A stretch of 64,000 nucleotides of DNA from Natrinema sp031626495 (GCF_031626495.1 NZ_JAMQOJ010000002.1:62001-126000); one strand, 5' to 3'; counted from the first letter of the stretch, positions 33,049 to 41,592 are shown. The notes: generated by a model from the letters alone, not told the origin. Translations and numbers: made by a program.

Positions 33049-33279
33049 ATGGACGACAGGGATCGTGACGAAGAAAGTGGGAAATTTACTGAGGAATATC
33101 CTCAGGAGGATTTTATTCATGCTCTTGAAGAACTCGGATCTACCGGAACGACCGACGTTTCGGATTTTGTCGGCTGTGATCGTCGGACTGCATATCTTAA
33201 ACTCCAATCACTAGAAGAAGAAGGTAAAGTCACTAGTCAAAAAGTTGGGAACGCTCTTCTATGGAAGTTAGCAAAATAA
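33049..33279 (+). CDS. small winged-HTH regulator divergent from the HRAMP operon
   Basis: 76 aa. It has an acidic N-terminus, then a winged helix-turn-helix at about residues 22-75: DFIHALEELGSTGTTDVSDF, CDRRTAYLKLQSLEEEGKV, then SQKVGNALLWKL as wing. This is the haloarchaeal MarR/ArsR-like small wHTH type used as a local repressor. It is transcribed away from the HRAMP operon across a palindromic operator that contains the TATA element, so autoregulation and repression of the operon are likely (inference). The ATG at 33049 is the only good start. Confidence 0.75.
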   Translation: MDDRDRDEESGKFTEEYPQEDFIHALEELGSTGTTDVSDFVGCDRRTAYLKLQSLEEEGKVTSQKVGNALLWKLAK

Positions 33280-33493
33280 ATTAATCAACAGACGACGTCA
33301 GATTCCTTTTAAATAATACCTTCTCAACTTGCGGGAGTTCATTACACAGGCTTCCTCTGTCATGAGATTCGCTAGTAATAATACAATATTAGAACGCTGG
33401 TCTCATTACAGTCCAAACATACTCTGGGATCTTTGTATATCGGTTCTCTCTGCGACTCAAGGAAAAGATGGCATACTAGCTGGTCGCTATCGT

Positions 33494-33538
33494 CGTTGGG
33501 TGTATAAAACCGGTGTGAATCCTCTTTTTCACCCAACG
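33494..33538. terminator. inverted repeat between convergent genes
   Basis: CGTTGGGTG (33494-33502) and CACCCAACG (33530-33538) form a 9 bp perfect stem, with CTTTTTC just before the right arm. It lies between the wHTH gene and the convergent gene at 33554, a position suitable for a bidirectional terminator. The rest of 33280-33553 has no gene. Confidence 0.4.
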
Positions 33539-33553
33539 CACTAACACGAGGGG

Positions 33554-34354
33554 TCAAACGTCCTCTGGGTCAAAGTCATCCGGTACTTTCCGGTATTCCT
33601 CGAGCGTATCATGAATGGGATGATCGGCCTTCATCCAGATTAGGTTAATCGCGATGAAGGACGTGCGCTGATTTGCTTGGTTTCCTACGAATATCCAATG
33701 CCGGTAGTCGTCATCGCGAAGGTTATAGAACGGTTCAAGTTCGTCTTCGTTTTGAAGATGGTTTTTCGCCTTCGCAAGATACGCACCCCACTCTAACAGC
33801 GTTTTATTGTGGTACCCTTGCTTGGTTTCACACCCACCACATGTGAATTCGATGCGGATCTCATGACCGAAGTCATCCCGGCTGTCGGGTCGCCACTCAC
33901 CCATATCTTCGAACAGTTGGGATTGTACAGTGTTGTCGTCTTTCTCCCATGAGCGGAATTCGAAACCATCGATGGATTCTGGTCGAATGATGCCCAGACT
34001 GCGGCGCGCGTCATTGATATCTTTCACGCAGTCGTCTTCTAAATGATATAGGAGTGTTGCTCGACGCTCACGCGGGAATTCGCCTGTTTTCGTGACGCAC
34101 GATTCTTGATCTGGCCGAGCTAATTTCCAACTTTCTACACGGGTATCTTGTGGGTTTCGTCGTACCTCAACATCGATAACATCCCACCGATTAAATAAGT
34201 CGGATTGAGGGTCGATCGGGTATAGACGGATGAATCCTCGGTGCTCTGACCATGCACCCGTACATACGGTTTGTCTCCCTCCACTGATGGTTTCAGGCGC
34301 TGCACGACCTAAAATCACTACGTCTTCTAAAGTGGTCGCCTCGGTAGATGTCAT
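33554..34354 (-). CDS. uncharacterised CxxC protein (paralogue of 38019-38801)
   Basis: 266 aa. Its N-terminus reads EDVVILGRAAPETISGGRQT, then VCTGAWSEHRGFIRLYPID. The middle carries a CxxC (EFTCGGCETKQGYH) followed by LLEWGAYLAKAK, and the C-terminus reads DDDYRHWIFVGNQANQR, then FIAINLIWMK. All these blocks recur in the same order in the protein at 38019-38801. I do not know a function for the family. The Cys pair and following His may bind a metal. The two copies bracket the ParB-DUF488/methyltransferase genes. This one is in the same direction as the methyltransferases but separated by a divergent microprotein. Confidence 0.7.
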   Translation of the reverse strand: MTSTEATTLEDVVILGRAAPETISGGRQTVCTGAWSEHRGFIRLYPIDPQSDLFNRWDVIDVEVRRNPQDTRVESWKLARPDQESCVTKTGEFPRERRATLLYHLEDDCVKDINDARRSLGIIRPESIDGFEFRSWEKDDNTVQSQLFEDMGEWRPDSRDDFGHEIRIEFTCGGCETKQGYHNKTLLEWGAYLAKAKNHLQNEDELEPFYNLRDDDYRHWIFVGNQANQRTSFIAINLIWMKADHPIHDTLEEYRKVPDDFDPEDV

Positions 34355-34542
34355 CAGACTCTCGTAATTTGGTTAACAACCCTTAAATGAGTTCTGTGTA
34401 GGTTTTATCCTTGTACCCCTCAGCAGCAAAATGTGTTATAGTAGTAGATTCCTGTTCAATGTCCAGTAATATTCAATATTCTACGAGAAAGCCCATTTTG
34501 GGCAGCCAAAGTTTCTTTCCGAGGAACGTACAAACACACTGC

Positions 34543-34650
34543 ATGGGAGATCGAGCCTGCTACCGAGAATACTGTCCGACCTGTGATGCCGAAATCACGA
34601 TCGTAGACGAAGAATGCCCGGACTGTGGGTACGAATTGGAAATTCAATAA
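34543..34650 (+). CDS. 35-residue zinc-ribbon microprotein
   Basis: ATG 34543 to TAA. Two CPxC knuckles, CPTC at residues 10-13 and CPDC at about 24-27, with acidic linkers, make a typical haloarchaeal single-domain zinc-ribbon protein. The longer open frame from 34411 reads as non-coding before this Met. It is divergent from the gene at 33554 and convergent with the one at 34670. Confidence 0.6.
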   Translation: MGDRACYREYCPTCDAEITIVDEECPDCGYELEIQ

Positions 34651-34669
34651 CCGAAGTCAGCGCTTCTGA

Positions 34670-35194
34670 CTACTCCACTTGGACTGTTGTAACCCAATCG
34701 TCATCAGATCCGCCACCGTTGCCCATCGCTTCGAGCGGGAGTGCTTGGCCGAGCTCCCCATTACCAACATCTAGGTTGAGAGCCCGAACGATCTCCTGGT
34801 ACTGCTCCGGTTCATGGTACTCTGTGAACGCCACTACTCCGTCTCGTGCAGTCACAACATCGCTACCCTCCTTTACACGTTCTAACTCTAGTTCAACTGT
34901 CCCTCTCGCCTGTTCTGCATACCAATCCGCTATCGCCTCTACCGCATCATCACCCAACCCCAATTCGTTGCATCCCTCACGAATCGCATCCTGATCCAGT
35001 TCAGTAGCGACAACGAGTTCACCGACTTCTGCGACTCGAAGAGCAGATGAATCTACATTTTCAACAGCCACGTACTGGCCAGAACCACCGACATGATATA
35101 TCGACTGTTCTGTACTCTGATCCGCAACTACCTGCGACCAATGCGGAGGGGCTTCATCGAAACGTTTCCCCTCATGGATGCGGTCGTCTCCCAT
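34670..35194 (-). CDS. hypothetical protein downstream of the methyltransferase
   Basis: 174 aa, start at 35194 (MGDDRIHEG), 57 bases after the methyltransferase stop. It is acidic without Cys or membrane segments. The helical centre (DQDAIREGCNELGL and DDAVEAIADWYAEQARGTVEL) is followed by two strand-like segments (VTARDGVVAFTEY). The N-terminal SIYHVGGSGQYVAV resembles a small beta-barrel. No family recognised. Its position suggests an accessory role in the modification cluster, such as a specificity or antitoxin-type partner, but this is only context. Confidence 0.55.
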   Translation of the reverse strand: MGDDRIHEGKRFDEAPPHWSQVVADQSTEQSIYHVGGSGQYVAVENVDSSALRVAEVGELVVATELDQDAIREGCNELGLGDDAVEAIADWYAEQARGTVELELERVKEGSDVVTARDGVVAFTEYHEPEQYQEIVRALNLDVGNGELGQALPLEAMGNGGGSDDDWVTTVQVE

Positions 35195-35251
35195 ACAGAC
35201 TCTACGGCGGCGAGCAAGTAAAAACTAAGCAGCAACCATCGGGATGTGATC

Positions 35252-36046
35252 TCAGTCCTGGGAATACGCCGGTAATGTTGATTGCTGCAAATCGACCAAT
35301 CGAGACGAGATCACAGACTCAAACTCCTGATTAATTTCGTACCCAATACATCGTCTGTTTTCAGATAACGCTGCATATGCTGTCGTTCCGCTCCCGAAGA
35401 AGGGATCGAGTACGGTATCGCCTGGTTCAGTGGACACCTCCACTATTCGCTTCGCGAGAGAGGTTGGGAACGGTGCTTTATGCAGTACGTTCTGGCCGAG
35501 GCTTCCACGCTTAACTGGGTGCCGCCAAATCGTGCCCAGAACATCTGCCGTGATCTTCGCTGGATCTTCATCACCCATGTTATCCGTGATTTCCGGGTAT
35601 AACGAATAACTCTCTGACTTCGATAGAAATACAATATACTCCTTCTTATTCACGACAGTCCTATCATTGATTCCTGCAATAGCTGTCGGCTTGTACCAGA
35701 CAATCATATTTTGCAGCAGGAACCCACAATCACGTGCACGCTCAGCAACGTGATACGGCAACAACTTCGTGTCTCCCCGCTCAATGAAGGAATCAACAAC
35801 AACCCACATTGTACCATCGTCGCAGAGGCACTGATAGCACTCATCGATAACCTGCTCTAACCGATCTAAGTACCGCTCATAGGACTCATCAGTAGTTCCA
35901 ATCTGCTCGTCATGCCCATAGTCTTTTAAGTCCCAATACGGTGGGGAGGTGATAACGGATTGGACGCTCCCTGGTTCAACAGCAGAGAGATCTTCGCTAC
36001 TACCCCAATGGACCTCTAAACCAGTGAAATCAGATAGCGATGTCAT
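35252..36046 (-). CDS. site-specific DNA methyltransferase (beta class, probably N4-cytosine)
   Basis: 264 aa. Motif IV is TSPPYWDLK near residue 34 and the SAM-binding motif I is DPFFGSGTTA near residue 214, so motif IV precedes motif I (beta order). SPPY rather than DPPY favours N4-cytosine over N6-adenine, although N6-adenine methylation cannot be excluded. Conserved MTase segments include WVVVDSFIERGDTKLLPY, NMIVWYKPT, YIVFLSKSESY, ADVLGTIWRHPV and FPTSLAKRIVEVS. Its ATG overlaps the stop of the upstream degenerate methyltransferase homologue, so the two are coupled and may form a heterodimer. Confidence 0.85.
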   Translation of the reverse strand: MTSLSDFTGLEVHWGSSEDLSAVEPGSVQSVITSPPYWDLKDYGHDEQIGTTDESYERYLDRLEQVIDECYQCLCDDGTMWVVVDSFIERGDTKLLPYHVAERARDCGFLLQNMIVWYKPTAIAGINDRTVVNKKEYIVFLSKSESYSLYPEITDNMGDEDPAKITADVLGTIWRHPVKRGSLGQNVLHKAPFPTSLAKRIVEVSTEPGDTVLDPFFGSGTTAYAALSENRRCIGYEINQEFESVISSRLVDLQQSTLPAYSQD

Positions 36047-36714
36047 CGTTGTTCTTTAACAAGTTCATCTAACGATAGGTGCCTACACTCACGCTCTTCC
36101 TCGATAAGTTCGACAATTGAGCCGTCGAATCCAGCTACATGCACAGTTTCCTTCTCTCGAGACCCAGCACGAACACACCGCATTACCGCTTCAGGACGGG
36201 GCAAGGATTCGGTCCGATCAACTGTTGCATCAGCAGTTTCCGTTCGATCCTCAGCTAACCACACGTTCCCGGGATCTTTCCCATCTGGGTTATACCGTCG
36301 CACCTGATGATCATGGTACGCGCTTTGCCCCTTGGCTCGTTCACCCCACTCGTTACCTTCGTAGGCGTGATCAACCCGAATTGGATCTTTGTTAAAGTAG
36401 TATTCACTCTTATCCTTCACCAAGAATAGGATTTCTTCGTAGGTATTCGCGAAGTTTCGAAAAGAAGTTGGATCAGTGTGCCGACTGATCACGTTCTTTA
36501 GAGTAAAGGGGGATCGTTCTCTGATACCATCTGCAACGGCCATTGCGACTGGCCAGTACTCGCTGCTGAAATCTTCGGAAGGTGCGAATATCCATAGACT
36601 CTCGGATTGATTCATCTCCTCGTAGAGGTGTTCACACGCAGCAGAGATGTCGGAGACAAGCCGAGTGAGATTGGGAGCAACATCGGTTTTCTTCTCTAGA
36701 TCCACAAGATACAT
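36043..36714 (-). CDS. catalytically degenerate methyltransferase homologue
   Basis: 223 aa. The middle is methyltransferase-like: FTLKNVISRH, EEILFLVKDKSEYYFNKDPI, and RRYNPDGKDPGNVWLAEDR, a block found before motif I in beta-class enzymes. Where motif IV should be, the protein reads WIFAPSEDF instead of SPPY. Where motif I should be, it reads VHVAGFDGSIV instead of DPFxGSGT. Thus it has the fold but neither catalytic nor SAM-binding signature. It ends overlapping the start of the active methyltransferase, an arrangement reminiscent of active/inactive MTase heterodimers. A target-recognition role is inferred. Confidence 0.65.
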   Translation of the reverse strand: MYLVDLEKKTDVAPNLTRLVSDISAACEHLYEEMNQSESLWIFAPSEDFSSEYWPVAMAVADGIRERSPFTLKNVISRHTDPTSFRNFANTYEEILFLVKDKSEYYFNKDPIRVDHAYEGNEWGERAKGQSAYHDHQVRRYNPDGKDPGNVWLAEDRTETADATVDRTESLPRPEAVMRCVRAGSREKETVHVAGFDGSIVELIEEERECRHLSLDELVKEQR

Positions 36715-36819
36715 TCGCTACATCCGAATCTGACTCCCTGGTACTTCAATATTCAATATCTGGTGCTGCTTGCCCCAATTGAAAAACAATTAATGGATGA
36801 AACGAGCTAGGAACCGCTC

Positions 36820-37878
36820 TTAGATGTCCTGCCGGTGGCGGAAGTAGTCTTCTTCGATGAGTTCGTTTGCGAGGTGGTGGCGGTGGCAGTAGTGGTGCTG
36901 ATCGCCTTCGGGTTCTGGGAACTCCTCGATACACATGAGGGCGGGTTTCCCAGCGTCTTTCAGGAAGTCAGCAAACTCTTCTAGCTTATCTTCCTCACTG
37001 CGGATGTGCCAGTTGTACCAGTCACGGAAACAGTTGTGACCGATTGCTTGTTCCTTGTATGGTTCGACCATCAGCTGCGGGACGCCAAAGTCCGGTCGGT
37101 GGACGTAATCGATCTCGTCGATGTTTTCGAACTGGTTTTCAAGAACGTCAGTGTTGAAATTGGGCTTGTACATCGACTCGCCAGACGCGCGAACGTCCAC
37201 AAGCACTTCGACGTCTTTCGCCTTTAGTTCGTCTACGAGTTCATCGAAGTCCTTTCCGCTGTATCCAACAGTAACCACCGTATCGTTCTGGAAGCGGTCA
37301 AGTTGATTACGAGCCTCGTCACGGCTCCACCCTTCTTCCTGCATCATCTCAACGAACCGCATCTGATCGTCTTTCGGAAGTGTCGCAACAACCAGTCCTT
37401 TACGAGCTGCGAGATCGCCGGATTTCACTAACTCATAGACCGGATCGGCAAGATCCATCACGAGCGTGATCTTGTCCTGCACCGTACGAGGCGACATGCC
37501 CGTGATTTCTCCGATCTCCTCTTCGTCAAGACCATACTCGTTGTAGAGTTCTTTACAGAGTTCACCAACCTCCTCATCTTTCATCTCCTTCTGCATTCGG
37601 TTGGTTTTGATTGCGAGACCACGAGCATCGGCATCTGCCAGATCCTTCACGATCGCGTCTATCTCTGCCCAATCAAGATCTCTCGCAGCACTCAGTCGGT
37701 GAGCGCCTGAAACTACTTCGTATTCCGCGTTCCTCGTCCCATTCAGCGGCCGCACAATGATTGGGTTCCACTGACCATCTTCTTTGAAACTCTCCCGAAT
37801 CTCTGCGACGTGCTCCTCATCTAACTCCTCACGAATCTGGAAATCCGGAAGTTTGACACTCTCGACGCTGACCTTCAT
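36820..37878 (-). CDS. ParB-like nuclease/DNA-binding domain fused to DUF488
   Basis: 352 aa. Residues 1-100 form a ParB N-terminal domain (FQIREELDEEHVAEIRESF, NPIIVRPL, EVVSGAHRLSAARDL; the GAHR box is the nucleotide-binding signature). Residues about 120-160 carry the ParB HTH (GLDEEEIGEITGMSPRTVQD). From about 203 a DUF488 domain follows: VVTVGYSGKDFDELVDEL, VLVDVRASGESMYKPNFN, LMCIEEFPEPEGDQHHYCHR, with the Cys/His motifs typical of DUF488. The fusion joins sequence-guided binding with a domain of unknown chemistry. It heads the minus-strand cluster with two methyltransferase homologues, divergent from the 38019 gene. Confidence 0.8.
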   Translation of the reverse strand: MKVSVESVKLPDFQIREELDEEHVAEIRESFKEDGQWNPIIVRPLNGTRNAEYEVVSGAHRLSAARDLDWAEIDAIVKDLADADARGLAIKTNRMQKEMKDEEVGELCKELYNEYGLDEEEIGEITGMSPRTVQDKITLVMDLADPVYELVKSGDLAARKGLVVATLPKDDQMRFVEMMQEEGWSRDEARNQLDRFQNDTVVTVGYSGKDFDELVDELKAKDVEVLVDVRASGESMYKPNFNTDVLENQFENIDEIDYVHRPDFGVPQLMVEPYKEQAIGHNCFRDWYNWHIRSEEDKLEEFADFLKDAGKPALMCIEEFPEPEGDQHHYCHRHHLANELIEEDYFRHRQDI

Positions 37879-38018
37879 AGGTGAATCAATTCAGTCAGAT
37901 GGTTTAAATCCTTACATGCTGGCTTCGTGCAGAGCGGAAGTGAAAGTGTAATTCTGAATTCGATATGTCGTTTACACCATGGCACTTTATATGGTCGCTC
38001 TGATAAGTAATAGAGGCA

Positions 38019-38801
38019 ATGGGAACCGACTCGAAGTCAGGTGACATTACCACAGATGTCATCGACGATTTAGTGGTCTTGGGGAGGGCAGGGCCGGAGC
38101 TCATCAGTGATGGTCGGCACACTGTTTGCCTTGGTGGCTGGTCTGATACAAAGGGGTTTGTGCGAATATACCCGACACATCGGTACACGACTCATGCGAA
38201 ACGCTGGAACGTGATCAAAGTCCCTGTCGAACAAGATCCGTCACACGATTGGCGAGACGAAAGCTGGAAAATTCAGGGGTCAAAGCGCGATTGGGACAAT
38301 CTGTATAAGAAAGTCGAACAGATGGAACGACTCGACCGTCAGAAGCGGATCGAGTTGACAAAACGCATTCCGAAGTCTTGCGCGAACCGCCTCAACGACG
38401 AGAAAAAGAGCATGGGGTTGGTCGAGCCTGCGGAAATCCATGATGCGTATCTTGAACCAATCGACAATCCAGAGCCTATCGCCACTGATCTCACTGGTGC
38501 CGAACTCCGATCGAAGAAGTCCTACCCGCACAAACTTCGGATTGAGTACACCTGTAAGGACTGTGTGGCGAAGGGAACTCACGATCAGCACACTATTGAG
38601 TGGGGAGTCTACCGGTTCTGGGATCAGGAGCCGGACAATCCAGAACAGGTGATTGATAACCTTCGGTTATTCGATGATGACTACAGGAACTATTTCTTTA
38701 TAGGAAATTTAAAGAATCAGCCTAGAGCATTTGTGGTTATTAGTATAATTCGCTGGAAGAAGGGCGACGTACAACAAAAGACGATGGATCAGTTTCTATA
38801 G
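38019..38801 (+). CDS. uncharacterised CxxC protein (paralogue of 33554-34354)
   Basis: 260 aa from ATG 38019. Blocks shared with the 33554-34354 protein are DDLVVLGRAGPELISDGRHT, VCLGGWSDTKGFVRIYP, DDEKKSMGLVEPAEI, IEYTCKDCVAKGTHDQH, TIEWGVYRFW and FDDDYRNYFFIGN. The central part is rich in Lys/Arg and differs. It is the divergent neighbour of the ParB-DUF488 gene, 140 bases apart, so both could share a control region. Function unknown. Linkage to DNA modification is inference from position and duplication. Confidence 0.7.
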   Translation: MGTDSKSGDITTDVIDDLVVLGRAGPELISDGRHTVCLGGWSDTKGFVRIYPTHRYTTHAKRWNVIKVPVEQDPSHDWRDESWKIQGSKRDWDNLYKKVEQMERLDRQKRIELTKRIPKSCANRLNDEKKSMGLVEPAEIHDAYLEPIDNPEPIATDLTGAELRSKKSYPHKLRIEYTCKDCVAKGTHDQHTIEWGVYRFWDQEPDNPEQVIDNLRLFDDDYRNYFFIGNLKNQPRAFVVISIIRWKKGDVQQKTMDQFL

Positions 38802-39005
38802 CCAATCCTTCTCGCAGAATGGATGGTCAGGATTGTCGTTACAGAACTCTCTTAGCGAGTTAATCCCGTCAGCTGTTGCTTTTGCTTCCTTGTTGTTCCA
38901 TGGGAGTACTCCACAACTTTCGGAGTGGGAGAAGTCGTATTCCTGTTCAGTTGACGGCGTGGTTTTCTCGTACGTGAAGTGCAGTTCAAAGCTGTTGTCG
39001 AACAT
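38796..39005 (-). CDS. small hypothetical protein, 69 aa
   Basis: Minus-strand frame convergent with, and overlapping by six bases, the preceding gene. It has three Cys (SESCGVLPWNN, FCNDNP, FCEKDW) and an acidic, helix-like centre (KATADGINSLREF), which looks protein-like. No family recognised. Composition resembles the neighbouring genes, but the length leaves doubt. Confidence 0.4.
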   Translation of the reverse strand: MFDNSFELHFTYEKTTPSTEQEYDFSHSESCGVLPWNNKEAKATADGINSLREFCNDNPDHPFCEKDWL

Positions 39006-39100
39006 GCAGGTTCACTACCTGCTAAGGCTCTATAGTCATTCTGCCGATAAAACCGTTCATTTTAATTAAAAGGAGTACGCCTCGCACAGCGGCTTCCAAT

Positions 39101-39274
39101 ATGGGAGACCCAAACGATTCGATACACACAGAACACTTGGAACGTTCAGAACACGCAGATGTTCCGATTATTCGTGATCAATCCGTGGGTGCGAACATCA
39201 CATACAACAGGATGAACACGATCGCTAGAGCTGTTGGGTTGAGCTCGGGGACACCACGGACGGTGTCGAAATAG
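39101..39274 (+). CDS. possible 57-residue protein
   Basis: ATG 39101 to TAG 39272-39274. The product (N-terminus MGDPNDSIHTEHLE, end GTPRTVSK) is acidic at first and then basic, without clear fold signals. It may be a truncated remnant. The following 39275-39477 holds nothing recognisable. Confidence 0.25.
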   Translation: MGDPNDSIHTEHLERSEHADVPIIRDQSVGANITYNRMNTIARAVGLSSGTPRTVSK

Positions 39275-39477
39275 TGCCATACAGTAGATTTTATCCTGTT
39301 GGAGTTGAACCGCAGCGAAATAGCCCTATTTTCAGGACTGTGGAGTAAGCCATCTGACTGCCTATAGCTTGTCGAAATTTTGCCTCCGTCGCTCTATCTT
39401 CTCTCATTTTGAGCGTCTTCCGTAGAGGTTTTCGAGGTGGGTCGGACAGACCATTAATAGGCCCTTCTTTCCGCGTT

Positions 39478-40071
39478 TTAACTATTAGCAGATAGAACTG
39501 CCTTTGCAGGCTTTGTGTCTCTGTTCGAAAAGTGATAAAATATCATACTCTTTTCATCTGATGTGCGTGTATATATGACTTCGTAAGGCGGTTCATCGAT
39601 TTCTTCTAGATTTCTTAAATCATATTCGTGCGAATTAAGTCCGTCTTGTAATCTACGCCAGAATTTCTCTCCTTTATCTGGAGAGGCTGTTAAAAACCCG
39701 ATTCTATCTCCATTTGAAGAAATTCCCTTGCGTGTTACTCCATCTACTTTCTGGGCCTTTTCCGCTAGTACTTCTGCGTGTGAGGTATGATTGTCAGCAT
39801 TTTCTATGAAGTGGAAACGCGTTTCATCGGTCACCTCCAGATCGATGAATATCCACGTGTCGTCTTGCTGTGTTATAGATTCACTTTTGATTTCTGCTTC
39901 TATGACGTTTCCTGGTTCCAGCTCCTCTATTTTGGATTGAAGTGTCGTACTATACTGTTCATGTTGTCGATTCACGTAGACAGGGAGCTCGCCGCCTGCA
40001 AGGTCATTAAGTTGTATGTCATCATTATCAAAATTGAAAACCCGGAATCTACTTTCAATTATCTTTGACAT
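39478..40071 (-). CDS. DUF6663-like haloarchaeal protein
   Basis: 197 aa from the ATG at 40071 (MSKIIESRFRVF); an AT-rich TATA-like AAATAAAT lies about 30 bases upstream, fitting a leaderless start. The N-terminal 75 residues have the pattern of the haloarchaeal DUF6663 family as I recall it: RFRVFNFDND, then LPVYVNRQHEQYSTTLQSKI, EELEPGNVIEAEI, WIFIDLEV. The C-terminal part reads FLTASPDKGEKFWRRLQDGL. Function unknown. It is divergent from the HEPN-like gene and shares its promoter region. Both are AT-rich compared with flanking genes, suggesting recent acquisition. Confidence 0.6.
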   Translation of the reverse strand: MSKIIESRFRVFNFDNDDIQLNDLAGGELPVYVNRQHEQYSTTLQSKIEELEPGNVIEAEIKSESITQQDDTWIFIDLEVTDETRFHFIENADNHTSHAEVLAEKAQKVDGVTRKGISSNGDRIGFLTASPDKGEKFWRRLQDGLNSHEYDLRNLEEIDEPPYEVIYTRTSDEKSMIFYHFSNRDTKPAKAVLSANS

Positions 40072-40129
40072 GGGTGACAGAGATTCTCTTTCCCAACAAT
40101 TTATTTTTGTTGATATCAAACCGTCTGCT

Positions 40130-40819
40130 ATGCCCAACGGTGAGACTGTCTTCGATAAGGTTAGAAATCATGAAGGAAGAGAGATACTTGATGAGAAATT
40201 AAAATTCATATGGCGATTTAGAACATTGTCAAATGATTATAAAGATTTGCGGGAAATTTCTGAGGCAGATGTTCCACATGCTACGGAAAGAGCCCAGCAA
40301 CTAGAAACTCAAGGATATGTGTTTGAAGTTGAACGACGACTCCATCATTATCTTTCGGGTCTTTACACTCTTCATCAACAACAACTCACCCTTCAAAACG
40401 GCGTAGGAAAATCATTTAGACAAGACCTCCAGGATGTAAAGGATGAATATCTAAGCAAGAAGATATCTAGAACGGTTATTGGCTTGCGTCACTATGTTCA
40501 ACATGAAAATACACTTCCTTTGCAGGCGAGAGTGTCCAGATTAGAAGATTCTGCATCTTTAGTTATAATGGTGGACGACCTCCATCGAAAGGATGCCGAC
40601 CGAGATTTCGAACAGCACTTTGGTCATATTGAGAAACCCTATTTAGATCCAGTAGAATGGATATTAAACGACTGGCCAAATGTCGAAAGATTCTTTAAAA
40701 ATACACTTGAAGTCATGGAAGAGCAGACGCAAGAAGAAATGGAAGAACTCCATACATTCCGAGAAGAAATTGATGAATTATATGAGGAGGTGGCGGACAA
40801 ATATAGAAGACTAGACTAA
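40130..40819 (+). CDS. HEPN-like hypothetical protein
   Basis: 229 aa from ATG 40130 (MPNGETVFDKV). A TTTATT box about 28 bases upstream favours this start over the ATG at 40070, which would overlap the divergent gene's start. The protein is all-helical: DLREISEADVPHATERA, LYTLHQQQLTLQNGVG, then TVIGLRHYVQHENTLPL. The RHYVQH segment fits the R-x4-H signature of HEPN domains, many of which are RNases in toxin or defence systems. The C-terminus is a long coiled-coil-like helix (EEMEELHTFREEIDELYEEV). RNase activity is inference. The gene is AT-rich. Confidence 0.6.
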   Translation: MPNGETVFDKVRNHEGREILDEKLKFIWRFRTLSNDYKDLREISEADVPHATERAQQLETQGYVFEVERRLHHYLSGLYTLHQQQLTLQNGVGKSFRQDLQDVKDEYLSKKISRTVIGLRHYVQHENTLPLQARVSRLEDSASLVIMVDDLHRKDADRDFEQHFGHIEKPYLDPVEWILNDWPNVERFFKNTLEVMEEQTQEEMEELHTFREEIDELYEEVADKYRRLD

Positions 40820-40861
40820 ATATAGTATAAATATTAACCCCATCAATATACTCCGATTCGG

Positions 40862-41480
40862 TTAAAGGTTATTCAGATTCTGTCTCCGTTGTTCCATCTT
40901 CTCTAGTTCACTTCTCCTATTGTAGTGTTGCTCTAGTACGCCTGGAGAGACATCGGCTCGGACGCTGACGTGCTCGACCTGCCAGTCCTGGCTCAACCAA
41001 TGCATGAGTGCACCTCGTCGTAAAGCGTGCGTGCTGACGCTGCTGGGGCACTTACTCGCGCCGCCTCTGGTCTCTGCTGCATCACATGACTCAGGGTCTG
41101 TATCATGAGGGCACTCCTTGCCAAGGAAGCAGGGTCGCGTCACAGCGTAGCAGTACTTCTGCAAGGTTACAGGGTGGACCCGACCTTGCGCTGTGGCTAG
41201 GAGTGGTTCGCGTCCGTAGTCATCTGTGACATCTGGTCGTTGGAGAGATATCCAGTCGTCCAGAATAGTACAGAGGTCTTTACGGTGTATCTGTATATGG
41301 TCGGTGCTTGAGCTTGAGGTAACGGTCTTCAGGGTGGTAGTCGTCAACGTCCAGGGAGTGAGCCGCTCCTCGTCTCATTCCGCTGTGCCAGATGAGTTCA
41401 ACAGCGGTATGGAGAATACTCGCGTACTCGTATTTCCGTAAATACTGGATGATTCTTTGGGCACGGTCTGCATCGAGCAT
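40862..41480 (-). pseudogene. tyrosine recombinase remnant, frameshifted and missing its N-terminus
   Basis: The first part (from 41480) reads RIIQYLRKYEYASILHTAVE, then HSGMRRGAAHSLDVDDYHP (catalytic Arg). The frame then shifts, and another frame continues: LCTILDDWISLQRPDVTDD, GREPLLATAQGRVHPVTLQ, a Cys cluster (CFLGKEC and SKCPSS), then STHALRRGALMHWL (His and Arg) and LEQHYNRRSE (nucleophile Tyr). All late motifs survive, but the core-binding domain is gone and one frameshift near 41280-41340 breaks the gene. It marks an old integration at the edge of the McrBC cluster. Confidence 0.7.
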
Positions 41481-41592
41481 AACGTCACGACTGGCCTCTT
41501 TTTGAGGTAGAATATGGCTGAACTGGTAAAATAATCCTGCGCAAGCCTATCATATTCTGAATTAGAGGCCTCATTGTAGACCACTCTGGTGA

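Noticed and set aside
33329..33544. 71-residue open frame downstream of the wHTH gene
   Set aside because: Overlaps the inverted repeat at 33494-33538 and lacks a recognisable fold pattern.
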